From Alsobacter soli (lineage in GTDB: Bacteria; Pseudomonadota; Alphaproteobacteria; Rhizobiales; Beijerinckiaceae), in the NCBI RefSeq assembly GCF_003004785.1, contig NZ_PVZS01000001.1, forward strand, positions 62,001-126,000: a stretch of DNA of 64,000 nucleotides, read 5' to 3'. The position numbers and the translations under genes are program-made. Under the pieces are notes generated by a model. It was not told the origin of the DNA. It made no database searches and saw only the letters and a list, made by a program, of their open reading frames with translations. Below, in pieces: positions 1 through 9,373 of this stretch. Position 1 is the stretch's first letter; each line of letters starts with the position of its first letter.

Positions 1-111
1 GAAGAGCGGTGCGACCTCGACGAGGCCGCCGATGGCGACCACGAGGAGTATGCCGACGAGAAGAATGATCGAGTTCTTCTCGAAGACGGCGTGCTTGGCC
101 CAGACGGACAT
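1..111 (-). CDS. ccoO: cbb3-type cytochrome c oxidase subunit II, partial (5' end)
   Basis: Only the first 37 codons are present; the gene runs off the left edge. CcoO is the membrane-anchored monohaem cytochrome c subunit of the cbb3 oxidase and passes electrons to CcoN. The visible N-terminus starts MSVWAKHAVFEKNS and continues into a hydrophobic segment (IILLVGILLVVAIGGL) followed by a VEVAPLF stretch, which matches the CcoO N-terminal anchor. The start lies 11 bases downstream of the ccoN stop on the same strand, as expected for a ccoNO operon. The haem-binding CXXCH site lies outside the window. Confidence 0.9.
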   Translation of the reverse strand, partial: MSVWAKHAVFEKNSIILLVGILLVVAIGGLVEVAPLF

Positions 112-122
112 GATCTGCCCCC

Positions 123-1781
123 TTACTCGGCCGGAACCAGCTGGGGACGCGCCGCCGCGACCTGCTCGGTCTCGGGCGAGGTGATCGTCTTCCAGATGTT
201 GAAGGCCATGATGAGCGCGCCGGTGAGGAACAGGCCACCACCCAGGGCGCGGATGACGTAGAACGGATGCATCGCCTCGACCGTCTCGATGAACGAGTAC
301 TCGAGGAAGCCCAGGCTGGTGTAGGCGCGCCACATAAGGCCCTGGAGGATGCCGGACACCCACATCGCCGAGATGTACAGGACGATGCCGAGCGTCGAGA
401 TCCAGAAGTGCCAGTTGACGAGCTTCAGCGAATACAGGCGGGAGCGGTTGAACACCCACGGAACGAGGCAGTAGATCGCCCCGAAGGAGATGTAGCCGAC
501 CCAGCCGAGCGCGCCGGAGTGCACGTGGCCGATGGTCCAGTCGGTGTAGTGGCTGAGCGAGTTCACCGCCTTGATCGACATGAGCGGCCCCTCGAAGGTC
601 GACATGCCGTAGAAGGCGACGGACACCACCATCATGCGCAGCACGGGGTCGGTCCGCAGGCGGTCCCAGGCGCCCTGGAGCGTCATCAGGCCGTTGATCA
701 TGCCGCCCCACGAGGGCATCCACAGGATGACCGAGAAGGTCATGCCGAGCGTCTGCGCCCAGTCAGGCAGGGCCGTGTAGTGCAAGTGATGCGGGCCGGC
801 CCAGATGTAGATGAAGATCAGCGCCCAGAAGTGCACGATCGACAGCCGGTACGAGTAGACCGGACGCTCCGCCCGCTTCGGGACGAAGTAGTACATGATG
901 GCCAGGAAGCCGGCGGTCAGGAAGAAGCCCACCGCGTTGTGGCCGTACCACCACTGGACCATGGCGTCCTGCACGCCAGACCAGACGATGTAGGACTTCG
1001 GCGAGTAGATCGAGACAGGCACCGCCGGGTTGTTGCCCAGGTGCAGCATCGCGATCGTCACGATGAAGGCCAGGTAGAACCAGTTCGCCACGTAGATGTG
1101 CGGCTCCTTGCGCTTCCACAAAGTCGCAAGGAAGATGAGCAGGTACACGACCCACACCACGGTCAGGAACAGGTCGGCATACCACTCGGGCTCGGCGTAT
1201 TCCTTGCTCTGGGTGATGCCCAGCAGGTAGCCCGTGCCCGCGATGACGATGAAGAAGTTGTAGCCCAGGATCACGAACCACGGCGCGATGTCGCCGGCGA
1301 GGCGGGCATGGCAGGTGCGCTGGACCACGTAGAAGGAGCTCGCCAGCAGCACGTTGCCGCCGAAGGCGAAGATCACCGCCGAGGTATGAAGCGGACGCAG
1401 CCGGCCGAAGTTGATCAGCCCGAAGTCGAAGTTCAGGGCCGGGAAGGCCAGTTCGAGGGCGGCGTAGAGGCCAACCGTGAAGCCGGCGATGCCCCAGAAC
1501 ACCGCGGCCACCGTCCCGAACTGGATCGGGCCGAGATTGTAGTTCGGCTTGCCGTCGATCTCCTGCGGGACCGGACCCGCCGGACGGGCGTAGTAGCGAT
1601 TGAAGATCGCGAAGATCGACGCGACGCTGGCCGCCGCGAACAGATAGGCGTGGAAGGCGTAAGCCGGCGTCCACGCCTTCGCGGCGATCAGGATCGACAG
1701 CGCTGCGAGCGCCGCGAAGGCGAGCGCGGAGCCGCCCTCCCCGATCGTGATGTGTTTGTTGACCGACGCCGATTGCGCCAT
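123..1781 (-). CDS. ccoN: cbb3-type cytochrome c oxidase subunit I
   Basis: Catalytic subunit of the high-affinity terminal oxidase, a polytopic inner-membrane protein carrying a low-spin haem b and the haem b3-CuB centre. The 552-residue product has about a dozen hydrophobic segments, a WYGHNAVG segment (CuB histidine helix) and a later HHLHYT histidine cluster. The start was placed at the ATG preceded by a GGGGGAG ribosome-binding site. A longer in-frame extension to 1823 has no such site and adds a charged stretch before the conserved N-terminus. ccoO follows directly. A FixK/FNR-type box lies about 120 bases upstream, consistent with microaerobic induction. Confidence 0.96.
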   Translation of the reverse strand: MAQSASVNKHITIGEGGSALAFAALAALSILIAAKAWTPAYAFHAYLFAAASVASIFAIFNRYYARPAGPVPQEIDGKPNYNLGPIQFGTVAAVFWGIAGFTVGLYAALELAFPALNFDFGLINFGRLRPLHTSAVIFAFGGNVLLASSFYVVQRTCHARLAGDIAPWFVILGYNFFIVIAGTGYLLGITQSKEYAEPEWYADLFLTVVWVVYLLIFLATLWKRKEPHIYVANWFYLAFIVTIAMLHLGNNPAVPVSIYSPKSYIVWSGVQDAMVQWWYGHNAVGFFLTAGFLAIMYYFVPKRAERPVYSYRLSIVHFWALIFIYIWAGPHHLHYTALPDWAQTLGMTFSVILWMPSWGGMINGLMTLQGAWDRLRTDPVLRMMVVSVAFYGMSTFEGPLMSIKAVNSLSHYTDWTIGHVHSGALGWVGYISFGAIYCLVPWVFNRSRLYSLKLVNWHFWISTLGIVLYISAMWVSGILQGLMWRAYTSLGFLEYSFIETVEAMHPFYVIRALGGGLFLTGALIMAFNIWKTITSPETEQVAAARPQLVPAE

Positions 1782-1903
1782 GTTCTCCCCCTTGGGACCG
1801 AAATCCACTGTCAGGCGCCGCACGTCCGAAACCTGGCATGCCCCAGGGGCCGGACGAACGGCTGGATTCGAGGCACCATGCGAGGGGTTGGGGTCCGCTC
1901 GCG

Positions 1904-1917
1904 TTGACCTCGATCAA
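1904..1917. promoter_or_regulatory. FixK/FNR-type anaerobox upstream of ccoN
   Basis: The sequence TTGACCTCGATCAA fits the TTGA-N6-TCAA palindrome bound by FixK and FNR proteins. It lies 122 bases upstream of the ccoN start. This is the usual control of cbb3 oxidase genes by low oxygen in Alphaproteobacteria. The assignment rests on motif and position only. Confidence 0.75.
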
Positions 1918-2075
1918 TGAGCCCAAGTCCGAAGCCGGGAATTCGCAGGAAAACGCTGGCCTTAGGCTGCACCTGAACTGAAAGCCCAGGGCCGCGCTCC
2001 AGCCATCTGAAATCGTACGTAGGGGAAACGCCGTAGCGTTGAATCGAAAGGCGTTTTCAGGGCGGCTCGGTGTTC

Positions 2076-4865
2076 CTACGCAGCCTCCTGGCCGCCCGCG
2101 GAGAACACGCGGGAGCGCAGCGCCTCGAGTGTGGCGTCGAGGAGAAGACGCAGCTCCTGCGCTTCCTCCTGCGACACGGAGTCCTGATTCTCGCGCGCCT
2201 TCGCTTCGCAGGCGCCGGCCGCGCCGGCCACGGCCGCCGCGCCGATGTTGAAGCTCATCGACTTCAGGGCGTGCGCCGCCCTGGCCTGGTCCGCGGCGTC
2301 CCCGCCCAGGCTGGCCTCCAGTTGCGCCAGCGCGCGCGGCGCGTGTTCCAGGTACAGCCCGGCCACCCGCCGCAGGAACGCGCCGCCGTCCGCGCCCGCC
2401 ATGGCTTCGAGTTCGCCGAAGGTCTCCTGGTCGAGGAGGGTGGCCGACCCTTCCCCCTCGGCAGGACTTGGGGGATCTGGCTCCTGCGTCGAAGCGCCGT
2501 GGCGTTGTGGCGCCACGGCGCCCTGGCCGGCAGGCTCAAGGAAACCTGACAGGCTCTCCGCCAGGGCGGCGATGGTGAAGGGCTTGTGCAGCACGCCATC
2601 CATGCCGGCGGTCCGCCACAGGTCGGCGGCCGAGCCGACGACGTGCGCCGTCAGCGCGAGGATGGGCAGCCTGGCCCGGCCCTCCCGGCCCTCCGCCTCA
2701 CGGATGCGCCGGGCGGCCTCGAACCCGTCGATCTCGGGCATGCTGCCGTCCATGAGAATGAGGTGGATCCCGCCCCGCTCAGCCGCCGCGATCGCCTCCC
2801 GGCCATCGGCCGCGACATCGGCCTGCACGCCAAGCCTGGCGAGAGCCTCCACGGCGACCTCGCGGTTCACGGCGCTGTCGTCCGCGACCAGCACGCGGCA
2901 GCCCGTGAATTGCGGGAGGGCCCGCTCGCGCCCACCCCGGTCCGGGCGCGACACGGCGAGGCCCGCCCCGAGGGCCAGGCCCTCGGACAACAAGGCCAGA
3001 TCGGCATGCGCGAGCGGACGCGCCAGGATGGCGTCGGCCAGGCCGCGCGCCTCGAGCCTGCGCTCGGAGCCGTCCCCGAGCGTCGTGAGCGCGACCACCC
3101 GCGCCGGCCGCGTCCCGGCCAGGCCCTGCGCCAGAACGGCGCCCTCGGCGAACAGGAGTTCGCACTCCGGTAGCCCGGCGCCGGCGAGCGCGTCGGCTTC
3201 CCTGCGCTCGACCGCATAGCCGCACGCGGCCAGGAGATCGGCCACGACACGCGCCGTCGCCTCCCCGCGCACCGCCACGATCGCGCGCGGCGCGCGCCCG
3301 CGGACGAGAGGAACCCGGGCAAGCGTCCGCGTGGCCGCACCTTCGACGGGAATGGAAAATGCGAAAGTGGAGCCCCGGCCGACGTCGCTCGTGACGCGCA
3401 TCGCGCCGCCCATCGCCTCCACGAGTCGCTTGCAGATGGCGAGTCCCAGCCCCGTGCCGCCGAACTTGCGCGTCGTGCTCTGGTCCACCTGCGTGAAGGC
3501 CGAGAACAGCCCTGCGATCTTGTCCTCCGGGATCCCGATGCCCGTGTCCGTCACCGCGAAGCGCAGCCTCGACGGGTCGTGCGGATCCCGGCCGATCGAG
3601 AGCAGCACGTGGCCGGACTCGGTGAATTTCAGGGCGTTGTTGACCAGGTTGCCGATGACCTGGTTCAGACGCACGGGATCGGCCAGGATGTGCGCCGGCG
3701 TGTCGGGCGCCACCTGGGCTGCGAGGTCCAGCCCCTTCTTCTGTGCGCGTTCCCAGAACAGGCTGAGCACCGTGTCCGCCGTCTCGGCGGGATCCACGGG
3801 GATCCGCTCGATGTCCATCTTGCCGGCCTCGACCTTCGAGAAGTCGAGGATGTCGTTGATGATCGCCAGCAGGCTCTGCCCCGAGCGCGCGATCACCTCG
3901 GCGTAGCGCCGTTGCCGGGCGGGCAGATCTCCCGCCGTGAGCAGCTCGGCCATCACCAGCATGCCGTTCATCGGCGTGCGGATTTCGTGGCTCATGGTGG
4001 CCAGGAAATCCGACTTCGCCGCGTTGGCGTTCTCGGCCGCGATCTTGGCCAGGTTCAGGTCCCGCGTGCGGTCGCTCACGTCCTGCTCCAGCCGTTCCCT
4101 GTGCAGCGCGAGCTGGACGTCGCGCTCCCGGATGCCGGCGATCATCGCGTTGAAGCTGCCGACGAGCTGCCCCACCTCGTCGTTCGCCGCCGCCTTGGCG
4201 GCCACGCGGAAGTCGTGCCCGTCCCGCACGCGCGCCATGGTCGCAGCCAAATCCACGACCGGCCGCGTGATGGCGCGCTGCAGCCGGGATGCAGCCAGGA
4301 GGCCGAGCGCAAGGGCCACGAGGCCGCTGACCACGCTCACCAGAAGCGTCGTCCGCACCGCCTCCAACAGGCCGTCGCTGGTCTTGATCACGATGAGCCG
4401 CGCCACCGGCGGATAGCCCGGCTCGCCCACGGGCGCGGACGCCTGCAGCGTCCGGCTCGACAGGATGGACCAGAGGTCGGACGCGAAGCCGGGCTCCACG
4501 CGCGCGTCGCGCATCAACCTCGGGGCGGAGCCCAGGTCCGCCAGCGGGCGGCCGTCCAGGTCCTCCACGCCCACGAATTCGATCTGGTCACCCGCGCCCT
4601 CGAACTTGCGGATGCCCGCCAGAGCCTCGTAGATCGCCGCCTGGTCGCCGGCCTGCACGCCCTTCGACACGGCCGCCGCGAAGACCCGGGCCGTGTTCAT
4701 CAGCACGCTCTGCTCGCTGCTGACCGCCAGCTGGACCGTATGCACGATCGCCAGCGCCGTGCTCACGGCGGCGGCCAGGCCGATCGCTGCGGCGACCAGC
4801 AGGGCCAGCTTGGTGCGGATGGACCGGAAGCGCCCAGACGGCGCATCGCTGAGGATCTCTGCCAT
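2076..4865 (-). CDS. hybrid sensor histidine kinase (HAMP-HisKA-HATPase-pseudoreceiver-REC-HPt)
   Basis: A 929-residue membrane-bound hybrid kinase. In order it has an N-terminal membrane helix (about 19-41), a periplasmic sensor region, a second helix (about 172-192), a HAMP linker, a HisKA domain with SHEIRTPMNG (phosphoacceptor His293), an HATPase domain with N, G1 (DTGIGIP) and G2 (GGTGLGL) boxes, a receiver with acceptor Asp706, and a C-terminal HPt domain with His865 in AHALKS. Between the ATPase and the receiver (about 525-635) lies a receiver-sized stretch without a recognisable acceptor Asp, probably a pseudoreceiver. The architecture resembles BarA/ArcB-type kinases. The divergent response regulator at 5053 is a likely partner, by position only. 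The signal is unknown. Confidence 0.93.
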   Translation of the reverse strand: MAEILSDAPSGRFRSIRTKLALLVAAAIGLAAAVSTALAIVHTVQLAVSSEQSVLMNTARVFAAAVSKGVQAGDQAAIYEALAGIRKFEGAGDQIEFVGVEDLDGRPLADLGSAPRLMRDARVEPGFASDLWSILSSRTLQASAPVGEPGYPPVARLIVIKTSDGLLEAVRTTLLVSVVSGLVALALGLLAASRLQRAITRPVVDLAATMARVRDGHDFRVAAKAAANDEVGQLVGSFNAMIAGIRERDVQLALHRERLEQDVSDRTRDLNLAKIAAENANAAKSDFLATMSHEIRTPMNGMLVMAELLTAGDLPARQRRYAEVIARSGQSLLAIINDILDFSKVEAGKMDIERIPVDPAETADTVLSLFWERAQKKGLDLAAQVAPDTPAHILADPVRLNQVIGNLVNNALKFTESGHVLLSIGRDPHDPSRLRFAVTDTGIGIPEDKIAGLFSAFTQVDQSTTRKFGGTGLGLAICKRLVEAMGGAMRVTSDVGRGSTFAFSIPVEGAATRTLARVPLVRGRAPRAIVAVRGEATARVVADLLAACGYAVERREADALAGAGLPECELLFAEGAVLAQGLAGTRPARVVALTTLGDGSERRLEARGLADAILARPLAHADLALLSEGLALGAGLAVSRPDRGGRERALPQFTGCRVLVADDSAVNREVAVEALARLGVQADVAADGREAIAAAERGGIHLILMDGSMPEIDGFEAARRIREAEGREGRARLPILALTAHVVGSAADLWRTAGMDGVLHKPFTIAALAESLSGFLEPAGQGAVAPQRHGASTQEPDPPSPAEGEGSATLLDQETFGELEAMAGADGGAFLRRVAGLYLEHAPRALAQLEASLGGDAADQARAAHALKSMSFNIGAAAVAGAAGACEAKARENQDSVSQEEAQELRLLLDATLEALRSRVFSAGGQEAA

Positions 4866-5052
4866 GATCCACAGAACACACCTGTCGGTTGAAGATGCGG
4901 TTAATCTCCTTATGCTAACAACTTAAGTCAAAACATCCCGAAACATTGATGCAACGCCAGGTTGCTGCTGCCGACATGAATGCGATTATCGGAAAGATTT
5001 GCTTCACACTTCATGTGTAGGCTCCGTCTTCGTCGATCACTTGGCGCGCGAG

Positions 5053-5529
5053 ATGTTGCTGGGACGAAGAAATCCGGCGGAGTTGGGCTACGTCCTCGAC
5101 GACGCCGCCCGGATCCTTGTCGCCGACGACGACCCGATCCTGCGTGAGTTCGCAGCCCTCCATCTCGCCACCCCGAAGGTCACGGTCGAAACGGTCGAGG
5201 ACGGCCTCGCGGCTTGGGAAAGACTGCAGTCGAGCGACTTCGACCTCGCCATGGTGGACCTTGAGATGCCCCGCCTGGACGGCCTGGGCCTGATCATGCG
5301 GGTGCGCGAGGACTCCCGGCTGTCCGGCCTTCCGATCGTTGTGGTGACCGGACGGGACGATCTGTTCGCGATCGACCGCGCCTACGAGGTGGGCGCCACC
5401 TCCTACGTCACCAAGCCCATCAACTGGCGCCTGCTGACCTACCAGCTGCGCTTCGTGCTCCGCGCCGATCGGGCCGCCAGGGCTGGCGCGCAGTCCGGAC
5501 CTCCGGCTGCGGACGGGGCCGCGGCATGA
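5053..5529 (+). CDS. single-domain response regulator (CheY-like)
   Basis: A 158-residue receiver without an output domain. It has the acidic pair in VADDDP, acceptor Asp69 in MVDLEMPRLDG, and the conserved Lys121 in TKP. The ATG at 5053 was chosen. An in-frame TTG at 4999 would add 18 residues, but its only purine-rich motif sits too close to serve as a ribosome-binding site. The gene is divergent from the hybrid kinase and its stop overlaps the start of the TadG-like gene, so the two are probably co-translated. Having no output domain, it probably acts by protein contact or as a phosphate shuttle or sink. Confidence 0.87.
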   Translation: MLLGRRNPAELGYVLDDAARILVADDDPILREFAALHLATPKVTVETVEDGLAAWERLQSSDFDLAMVDLEMPRLDGLGLIMRVREDSRLSGLPIVVVTGRDDLFAIDRAYEVGATSYVTKPINWRLLTYQLRFVLRADRAARAGAQSGPPAADGAAA

Positions 5530-6932
5530 CGGCCTTGCGGGGCTGGCGCAACCTGATCCGAACCTTCATTGACGACCGGCGAGGCGGCTTCGGCGTCCTC
5601 CTGGCGGTCGCCCTTCCCGCCATGCTGGGCGCTGGCGCGCTCGCCGTGGACGGGGGCAGAATCTACCAGCAGCGTGGCGTCCTGCAGTCCGCTGCCGACA
5701 GCGCCGCCATCGCGAGCGCGACCGAACTGCGGATCGCCAGCTCGGATTCCCGCCGCATCGCCGCCGTTGCCCTCTCCTATGTGGCCTCCAAACTGGGCGT
5801 CGACGCGCCACCCATGCAGCCGGCCCCCGCCGTTTCCACCGCATCCGCGGGCGACGCAGGGCCGCAGACCACGACCGCGAGCCTCACCACTCCACAGGGA
5901 GCCGTGGTCGAGGTCACCACCATCTATGACGGCTCCAAGTCGAGCGTCGAGGTCAGGCTTCGGGAGCAGGTCGCCACCATGGTGGCGCGCTACATGTCCG
6001 AGCAGATGATCCAGGTGGACGTCTCGGCCACCGCCAAGATGATGGGCGCCGCTCCGCTTTGCATGGTGGCGCTCGACGAGACCTCCACCCAGACCCTCTG
6101 GCTGCAGAAATGGTCCAAGGCCACCGGAAACGGTTGCGCCATCTATTCGAATTCCTCGTCGCCCTCCGGGCTGCAGGTGGACGGCAGCTCGAGCCTGACA
6201 GCCACCAAGATCTGCAGCGTCACCGTCCCGCAAAAGACGAATTCAACGCCCCAGCCGGTGGCCTGCCCGGCGCTGCGCCCCGACCCCTTGAGCTATCGAC
6301 ACGCCTTGCCGGTCGGCTGCCCGAGCAGCCTGCCGCCGCTCGTGATCAGCGGGAACGTGACGATGACGCTTCCGCCCGGGTTCTACTGCGGCGGGATCAT
6401 CGTCAAGGACAACGCCACTCTGACGCTCAGCGGCACCTCCGGCGCGCCGGGCGGGATCTACGTCATGGGCGGCGACCTGATCGTGAAGGACAACGCCGTG
6501 CTGAAGATGGCTGACAGCTCCGCGGGCGCTGCCTTCTACTTCACCGGGGCCAAGTCCCGCTTCGTGTTCGACGACGACTCGACCGTGTCGCTGACAGCGC
6601 CGCGGACCGGCGAACTCGCCGGGTTCCTGTTCTTCGAGGACCCCGGGCGCGCCAACTCGGGCGCGGCTCCCCTCAACTACGACATCACCAGCAAGAAGGT
6701 GTCGCAGCTGCTGGGAACCATCTATCTGAAGAACGGCGTGCTGCGCATCGACCTGGACACCAAGGGCGCCGGCGCCATCGCGGACAAGTCGGCCTTCACC
6801 GTGGTGGTGACCCGCAGGGTGCAGTTGAAGGACGGCCCCAACCTGGTTCTCAACAGCAACTACGCCGCGACATCCGTGCCCGTGCCGCAGGGCGTGGGGC
6901 CGACAGGCGGCATCATCGCCATCGCCAAATAG
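5526..6932 (+). CDS. TadG-like Flp-pilus-associated membrane protein
   Basis: A 468-residue protein starting in the ATGA overlap with the preceding response regulator. Its N-terminus has a short cytoplasmic segment, then FGVLLAVALPAMLGAGALAVDGG as a membrane helix, followed by a YQQRGVLQSAADSAAIASA stretch. This is the hallmark of TadE/TadG-family proteins, whose N-terminus resembles pseudopilins. The remainder is an extracytoplasmic domain rich in Thr, Ser and Gly with a few cysteines. No other tad/cpa gene is nearby, so a role in a complete Flp pilus cannot be inferred. A secreted or surface role under control of the linked two-component genes is an inference. Confidence 0.75.
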   Translation: MTALRGWRNLIRTFIDDRRGGFGVLLAVALPAMLGAGALAVDGGRIYQQRGVLQSAADSAAIASATELRIASSDSRRIAAVALSYVASKLGVDAPPMQPAPAVSTASAGDAGPQTTTASLTTPQGAVVEVTTIYDGSKSSVEVRLREQVATMVARYMSEQMIQVDVSATAKMMGAAPLCMVALDETSTQTLWLQKWSKATGNGCAIYSNSSSPSGLQVDGSSSLTATKICSVTVPQKTNSTPQPVACPALRPDPLSYRHALPVGCPSSLPPLVISGNVTMTLPPGFYCGGIIVKDNATLTLSGTSGAPGGIYVMGGDLIVKDNAVLKMADSSAGAAFYFTGAKSRFVFDDDSTVSLTAPRTGELAGFLFFEDPGRANSGAAPLNYDITSKKVSQLLGTIYLKNGVLRIDLDTKGAGAIADKSAFTVVVTRRVQLKDGPNLVLNSNYAATSVPVPQGVGPTGGIIAIAK

Positions 6933-7009
6933 GCGACGGGCGTCTCCTGCTCTATCCATCGCGCGGCGAAGCGCTTAAGTGTTCTTGTTTTGGACACACG
7001 AGTCGCCGC

Positions 7010-8107
7010 ATGGATTGGTCGCCCCAGCAGGAAGACGCGCTTCGGCAGGTGAACGCCTGGCTCAAGCGCGGCAGCCCCCAGGTGTTCCGCCTGTTCGGCT
7101 TCGCCGGCACGGGAAAGACCACGCTCGCCCGGCACTTCGCAGAGGGCATCGACGGCGAGGTCGCCTTCGGGGCATACACCGGAAAGGCGGCCCACGTGCT
7201 GCGGCAGAAGGGTTGCCCGGACGCCAGCACCATCCACAGCCTGATCTACCGTCCCAAGGCCATGGAGGAGGAGGAAGCGCCCTCCTTCGTGATCAACCGC
7301 GAGAGCCCGGCCAGCAAGGCCGACCTGATCATCATCGACGAGTGCTCGATGGTGGACGAGGAGCTCGGCCGCGACCTGCTCTCCTTCGGCGTGCCCGTCC
7401 TGGTGCTCGGCGACCCTGCCCAGCTGCCGCCCGTGAAGGGCGGCGGCTTCTTCACCGAGCACGAGCCCGACGTCATGCTGACCGAGGTGCACCGCCAGGC
7501 GCGCGACAACCCGATCATCCGGCTCTCCCTGGAGGTTCGGGAGGGCGGCGAGCGCCTGCCCGCCGGCGACTACGGCGACAGCCGGGTCATCCGCCGCGGC
7601 GACGTAAACGCCGACATCGTGATGAACTGCGATCAGGTTCTGGTGGGCCTCAACAAGACGCGCCGCCTCTACAACCGGCGCATGCGGGAGTTGAAAGGCT
7701 TCCGCGACCCCATGCCCGCAGTCGGCGAAAAACTCGTCTGCCTGCGCAACGACAAGAAGAAGGGCCTGCTCAACGGGGGAATCTGGACCGTGAAGGCCTT
7801 GCGCGAACCGCTCAAGGGCTTTGTCCGGATGGAAGTGCTGCCCGAGGACGAAGGCCGCCGCAAGGCCGTGAAGGTGAAGATCCTGCGCGAGTTCTTCGAG
7901 GGCGACGCGGAGGCCATCCCCTTCCTGATGCGCCGCGAGTCGGACGAGTTCGACTACGGCTACGCCATGACGGTGCACAAGTCCCAGGGCTCGCAGTGGG
8001 ACGACGTGGTGCTTTTCGACGAGAGCTACGCCTTCCGCGAGCACCGCGCCCGCTGGCTCTACACCGCCCTGACCCGCGCCGCGAAACGGGTCACGGTGGT
8101 GCTGTAG
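7010..8107 (+). CDS. RecD-like / Dda-type SF1B DNA helicase
   Basis: A 365-residue ATPase with Walker A GFAGTGKTT near residue 28, a DECSMVDEE Walker B motif, a GDPAQLPP motif III, and the C-terminal UvrD_C_2-type region YAMTVHKSQGSQWDDV followed by YTALTRA (motifs V and VI). These identify a 5'-3' superfamily 1B helicase related to RecD2 and phage Dda. It is much shorter than RecD2 and lacks the helix-hairpin-helix N-terminus. It stands alone, with no recB or recC beside it. A role in DNA repair or processing is inferred from the family. Confidence 0.85.
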   Translation: MDWSPQQEDALRQVNAWLKRGSPQVFRLFGFAGTGKTTLARHFAEGIDGEVAFGAYTGKAAHVLRQKGCPDASTIHSLIYRPKAMEEEEAPSFVINRESPASKADLIIIDECSMVDEELGRDLLSFGVPVLVLGDPAQLPPVKGGGFFTEHEPDVMLTEVHRQARDNPIIRLSLEVREGGERLPAGDYGDSRVIRRGDVNADIVMNCDQVLVGLNKTRRLYNRRMRELKGFRDPMPAVGEKLVCLRNDKKKGLLNGGIWTVKALREPLKGFVRMEVLPEDEGRRKAVKVKILREFFEGDAEAIPFLMRRESDEFDYGYAMTVHKSQGSQWDDVVLFDESYAFREHRARWLYTALTRAAKRVTVVL

Positions 8108-8128
8108 AGCCTGCGCCCTGCCCTCCCC

Positions 8129-8288
8129 GTCATCCCCGGCCGGAGCGGCGAAGCCGCGGAGGGGAATGGTATCCAGGGCAGCAGTCGCGTTCCAGCGTGC
8201 AGCCGCCTTTGCCGCCTTGCACTCAAAACTTGCGCCAAGCGCCCCGGATCCCCTTCCCGGCCTGCTGCGCACGCCGCCGGGAATGACG
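8129..8288. repeat. REP-type palindromic intergenic repeat (family A)
   Basis: It begins CGTCATCCCCGGCCGGAG and ends with the inverted arm ...GGGAATGACG, enclosing GGATCCCC-type internal arms. It fills the gap between the convergent helicase and dehydrogenase genes. Related copies recur at 14191, 17133, 45271, 47453, 51341, 60140 and 60308, with a half copy at 9374. Confidence 0.85.
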
Positions 8289-8317
8289 ACGCAAATGTCA
8301 TGCAGACGATCGCCCGT

Positions 8318-9292
8318 TCAAACCACCGCGTTGCGCAGGTCGCTCCCGCCCCGCCACAGGCGGCCGAGGTTGTCCATCAGGATCTCGAGCACATTGGTCT
8401 CGTAGCGCCGGGTCTCGCCCGCTGAATGAGGGGTCACGATGACGTGCGGCATGGCCCAGAGCGGCGAGTTCGCAGGCAGCGGCTCCTCGTGGAAGCAGTC
8501 GAGCCCGGCTCCTGCGATGCGCCCCTTGGCCAGCGTGTCGATCAGGGCGGCCTCGTCCACGACCTTGCCCCGGGCCACGTTGATCAGGAAGGCGGAAGGC
8601 TTCATGGCGGCGAGTTCCGCCGCCCCGATCAGACCTTGCGTCTCCGGCGTCAGCGGACAGGTGAGCGCCACGACGTCGGCCTGCGCCAGCGCGTCCCGGA
8701 GCCGCTCCGTCGCCACGACCTCGTCGGCGGCGCCGGCCCCGCTGGACGGGTCGCGCTTCACGCCGATCACCCGCATGTCGAAGGCCTTCGCCAGCCGGGC
8801 CAACCGGCTGCCGATGCGGCCCATGCCGACGATGACCAGCGTCTTGCCCTCGAGCTCGTCCTCCCGCCGGGTGCGGTCGGCGATCATGGGCCGCCAGTGA
8901 TGCTTGGCCTGGTGGTCGCGCGCCAGGTGCAACTGCCGCGTCAGCGACAGCAGCAGGCTCATGGCGTGCTCGGCCACCGCGCGCTCGTTGCCGCCCTGGG
9001 CGCTGGCGAGCCGCACGCCTCGGCTGCGCAGGAGATCCTTGGGAAACTGGTCCACGCCGGCGCTGATCGACTGCACGAACCGCAACCGCGGCGCGTGCTC
9101 CAGGTAGACGTCCCGCCACAGGAACGAGACGACCAGAACGTCCACCTCCGGCAGCCGCGGGATCAGCGCCTCGGGCGTGGAGACCTGGAAATGCCGGATC
9201 CCGGTGCTCCGCTGCGCGAAGGCGTCGGCGAACTGGTAGGCGCCATGCGCGAACGCGATGGTGAGGGAGGAGCGGTCGGGGATCAGGCTCAT
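8318..9292 (-). CDS. D-2-hydroxyacid dehydrogenase family protein
   Basis: A 324-residue NAD(P)-dependent oxidoreductase of the D-isomer-specific 2-hydroxyacid dehydrogenase family. It carries the nucleotide-binding signature VIVGMGRIGSRLA, the arginine-bearing NVARGKVVDE segment, and TPHSAGET with the catalytic histidine. The exact substrate (glyoxylate, hydroxypyruvate or another 2-oxoacid) cannot be told. The start MSLIPDRSS was preferred because a longer frame to 9379 would read through a terminator hairpin at 9315-9332. No strong ribosome-binding site is visible. Confidence 0.88.
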   Translation of the reverse strand: MSLIPDRSSLTIAFAHGAYQFADAFAQRSTGIRHFQVSTPEALIPRLPEVDVLVVSFLWRDVYLEHAPRLRFVQSISAGVDQFPKDLLRSRGVRLASAQGGNERAVAEHAMSLLLSLTRQLHLARDHQAKHHWRPMIADRTRREDELEGKTLVIVGMGRIGSRLARLAKAFDMRVIGVKRDPSSGAGAADEVVATERLRDALAQADVVALTCPLTPETQGLIGAAELAAMKPSAFLINVARGKVVDEAALIDTLAKGRIAGAGLDCFHEEPLPANSPLWAMPHVIVTPHSAGETRRYETNVLEILMDNLGRLWRGGSDLRNAVV

Positions 9293-9307
9293 GGGGGACT
9301 CGCGAAA

Positions 9308-9332
9308 CGAAAAAGGCGCCCCGAAGGGCGCC
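9308..9332 (-). terminator. Rho-independent terminator after lsrB
   Basis: A GGCGCCC stem (9315-9321) pairs with GGGCGCC (9326-9332) across a 4-base loop. On the minus strand it is followed by TTTTTC. It lies downstream of the trxB-lsrB operon and just upstream of the 2-hydroxyacid dehydrogenase start. Confidence 0.8.
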
Positions 9333-9373
9333 TCACCGTAGCGGCGGCGGTGGATTTTCGAAAGCGTGGACCT

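Noticed and set aside
267-1907. A 546-residue open frame opposite ccoN
   Set aside because: It is antisense to a clear membrane protein, is dominated by Arg, His, Asp and Val as expected for a GC-rich shadow frame, and has no recognisable domain.
2027-2040. AACGC-cgta-GCGTT hairpin after the hybrid kinase as a terminator
   Set aside because: The stem has only five pairs and no T-run follows on the minus strand.
4910-4940. TTAA and CTAA tetramers upstream of the hybrid kinase, considered as a CtrA box
   Set aside because: The spacings are 10 and 4 bases instead of 7.
6979-6997. GTGTTC-N7-GGACAC imperfect palindrome just before the RecD-like helicase, considered as a LexA site
   Set aside because: The alphaproteobacterial LexA motif needs GTTC-N7-GTTC; the second half here is GGAC, two mismatches away. 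It may still be an operator of another kind.
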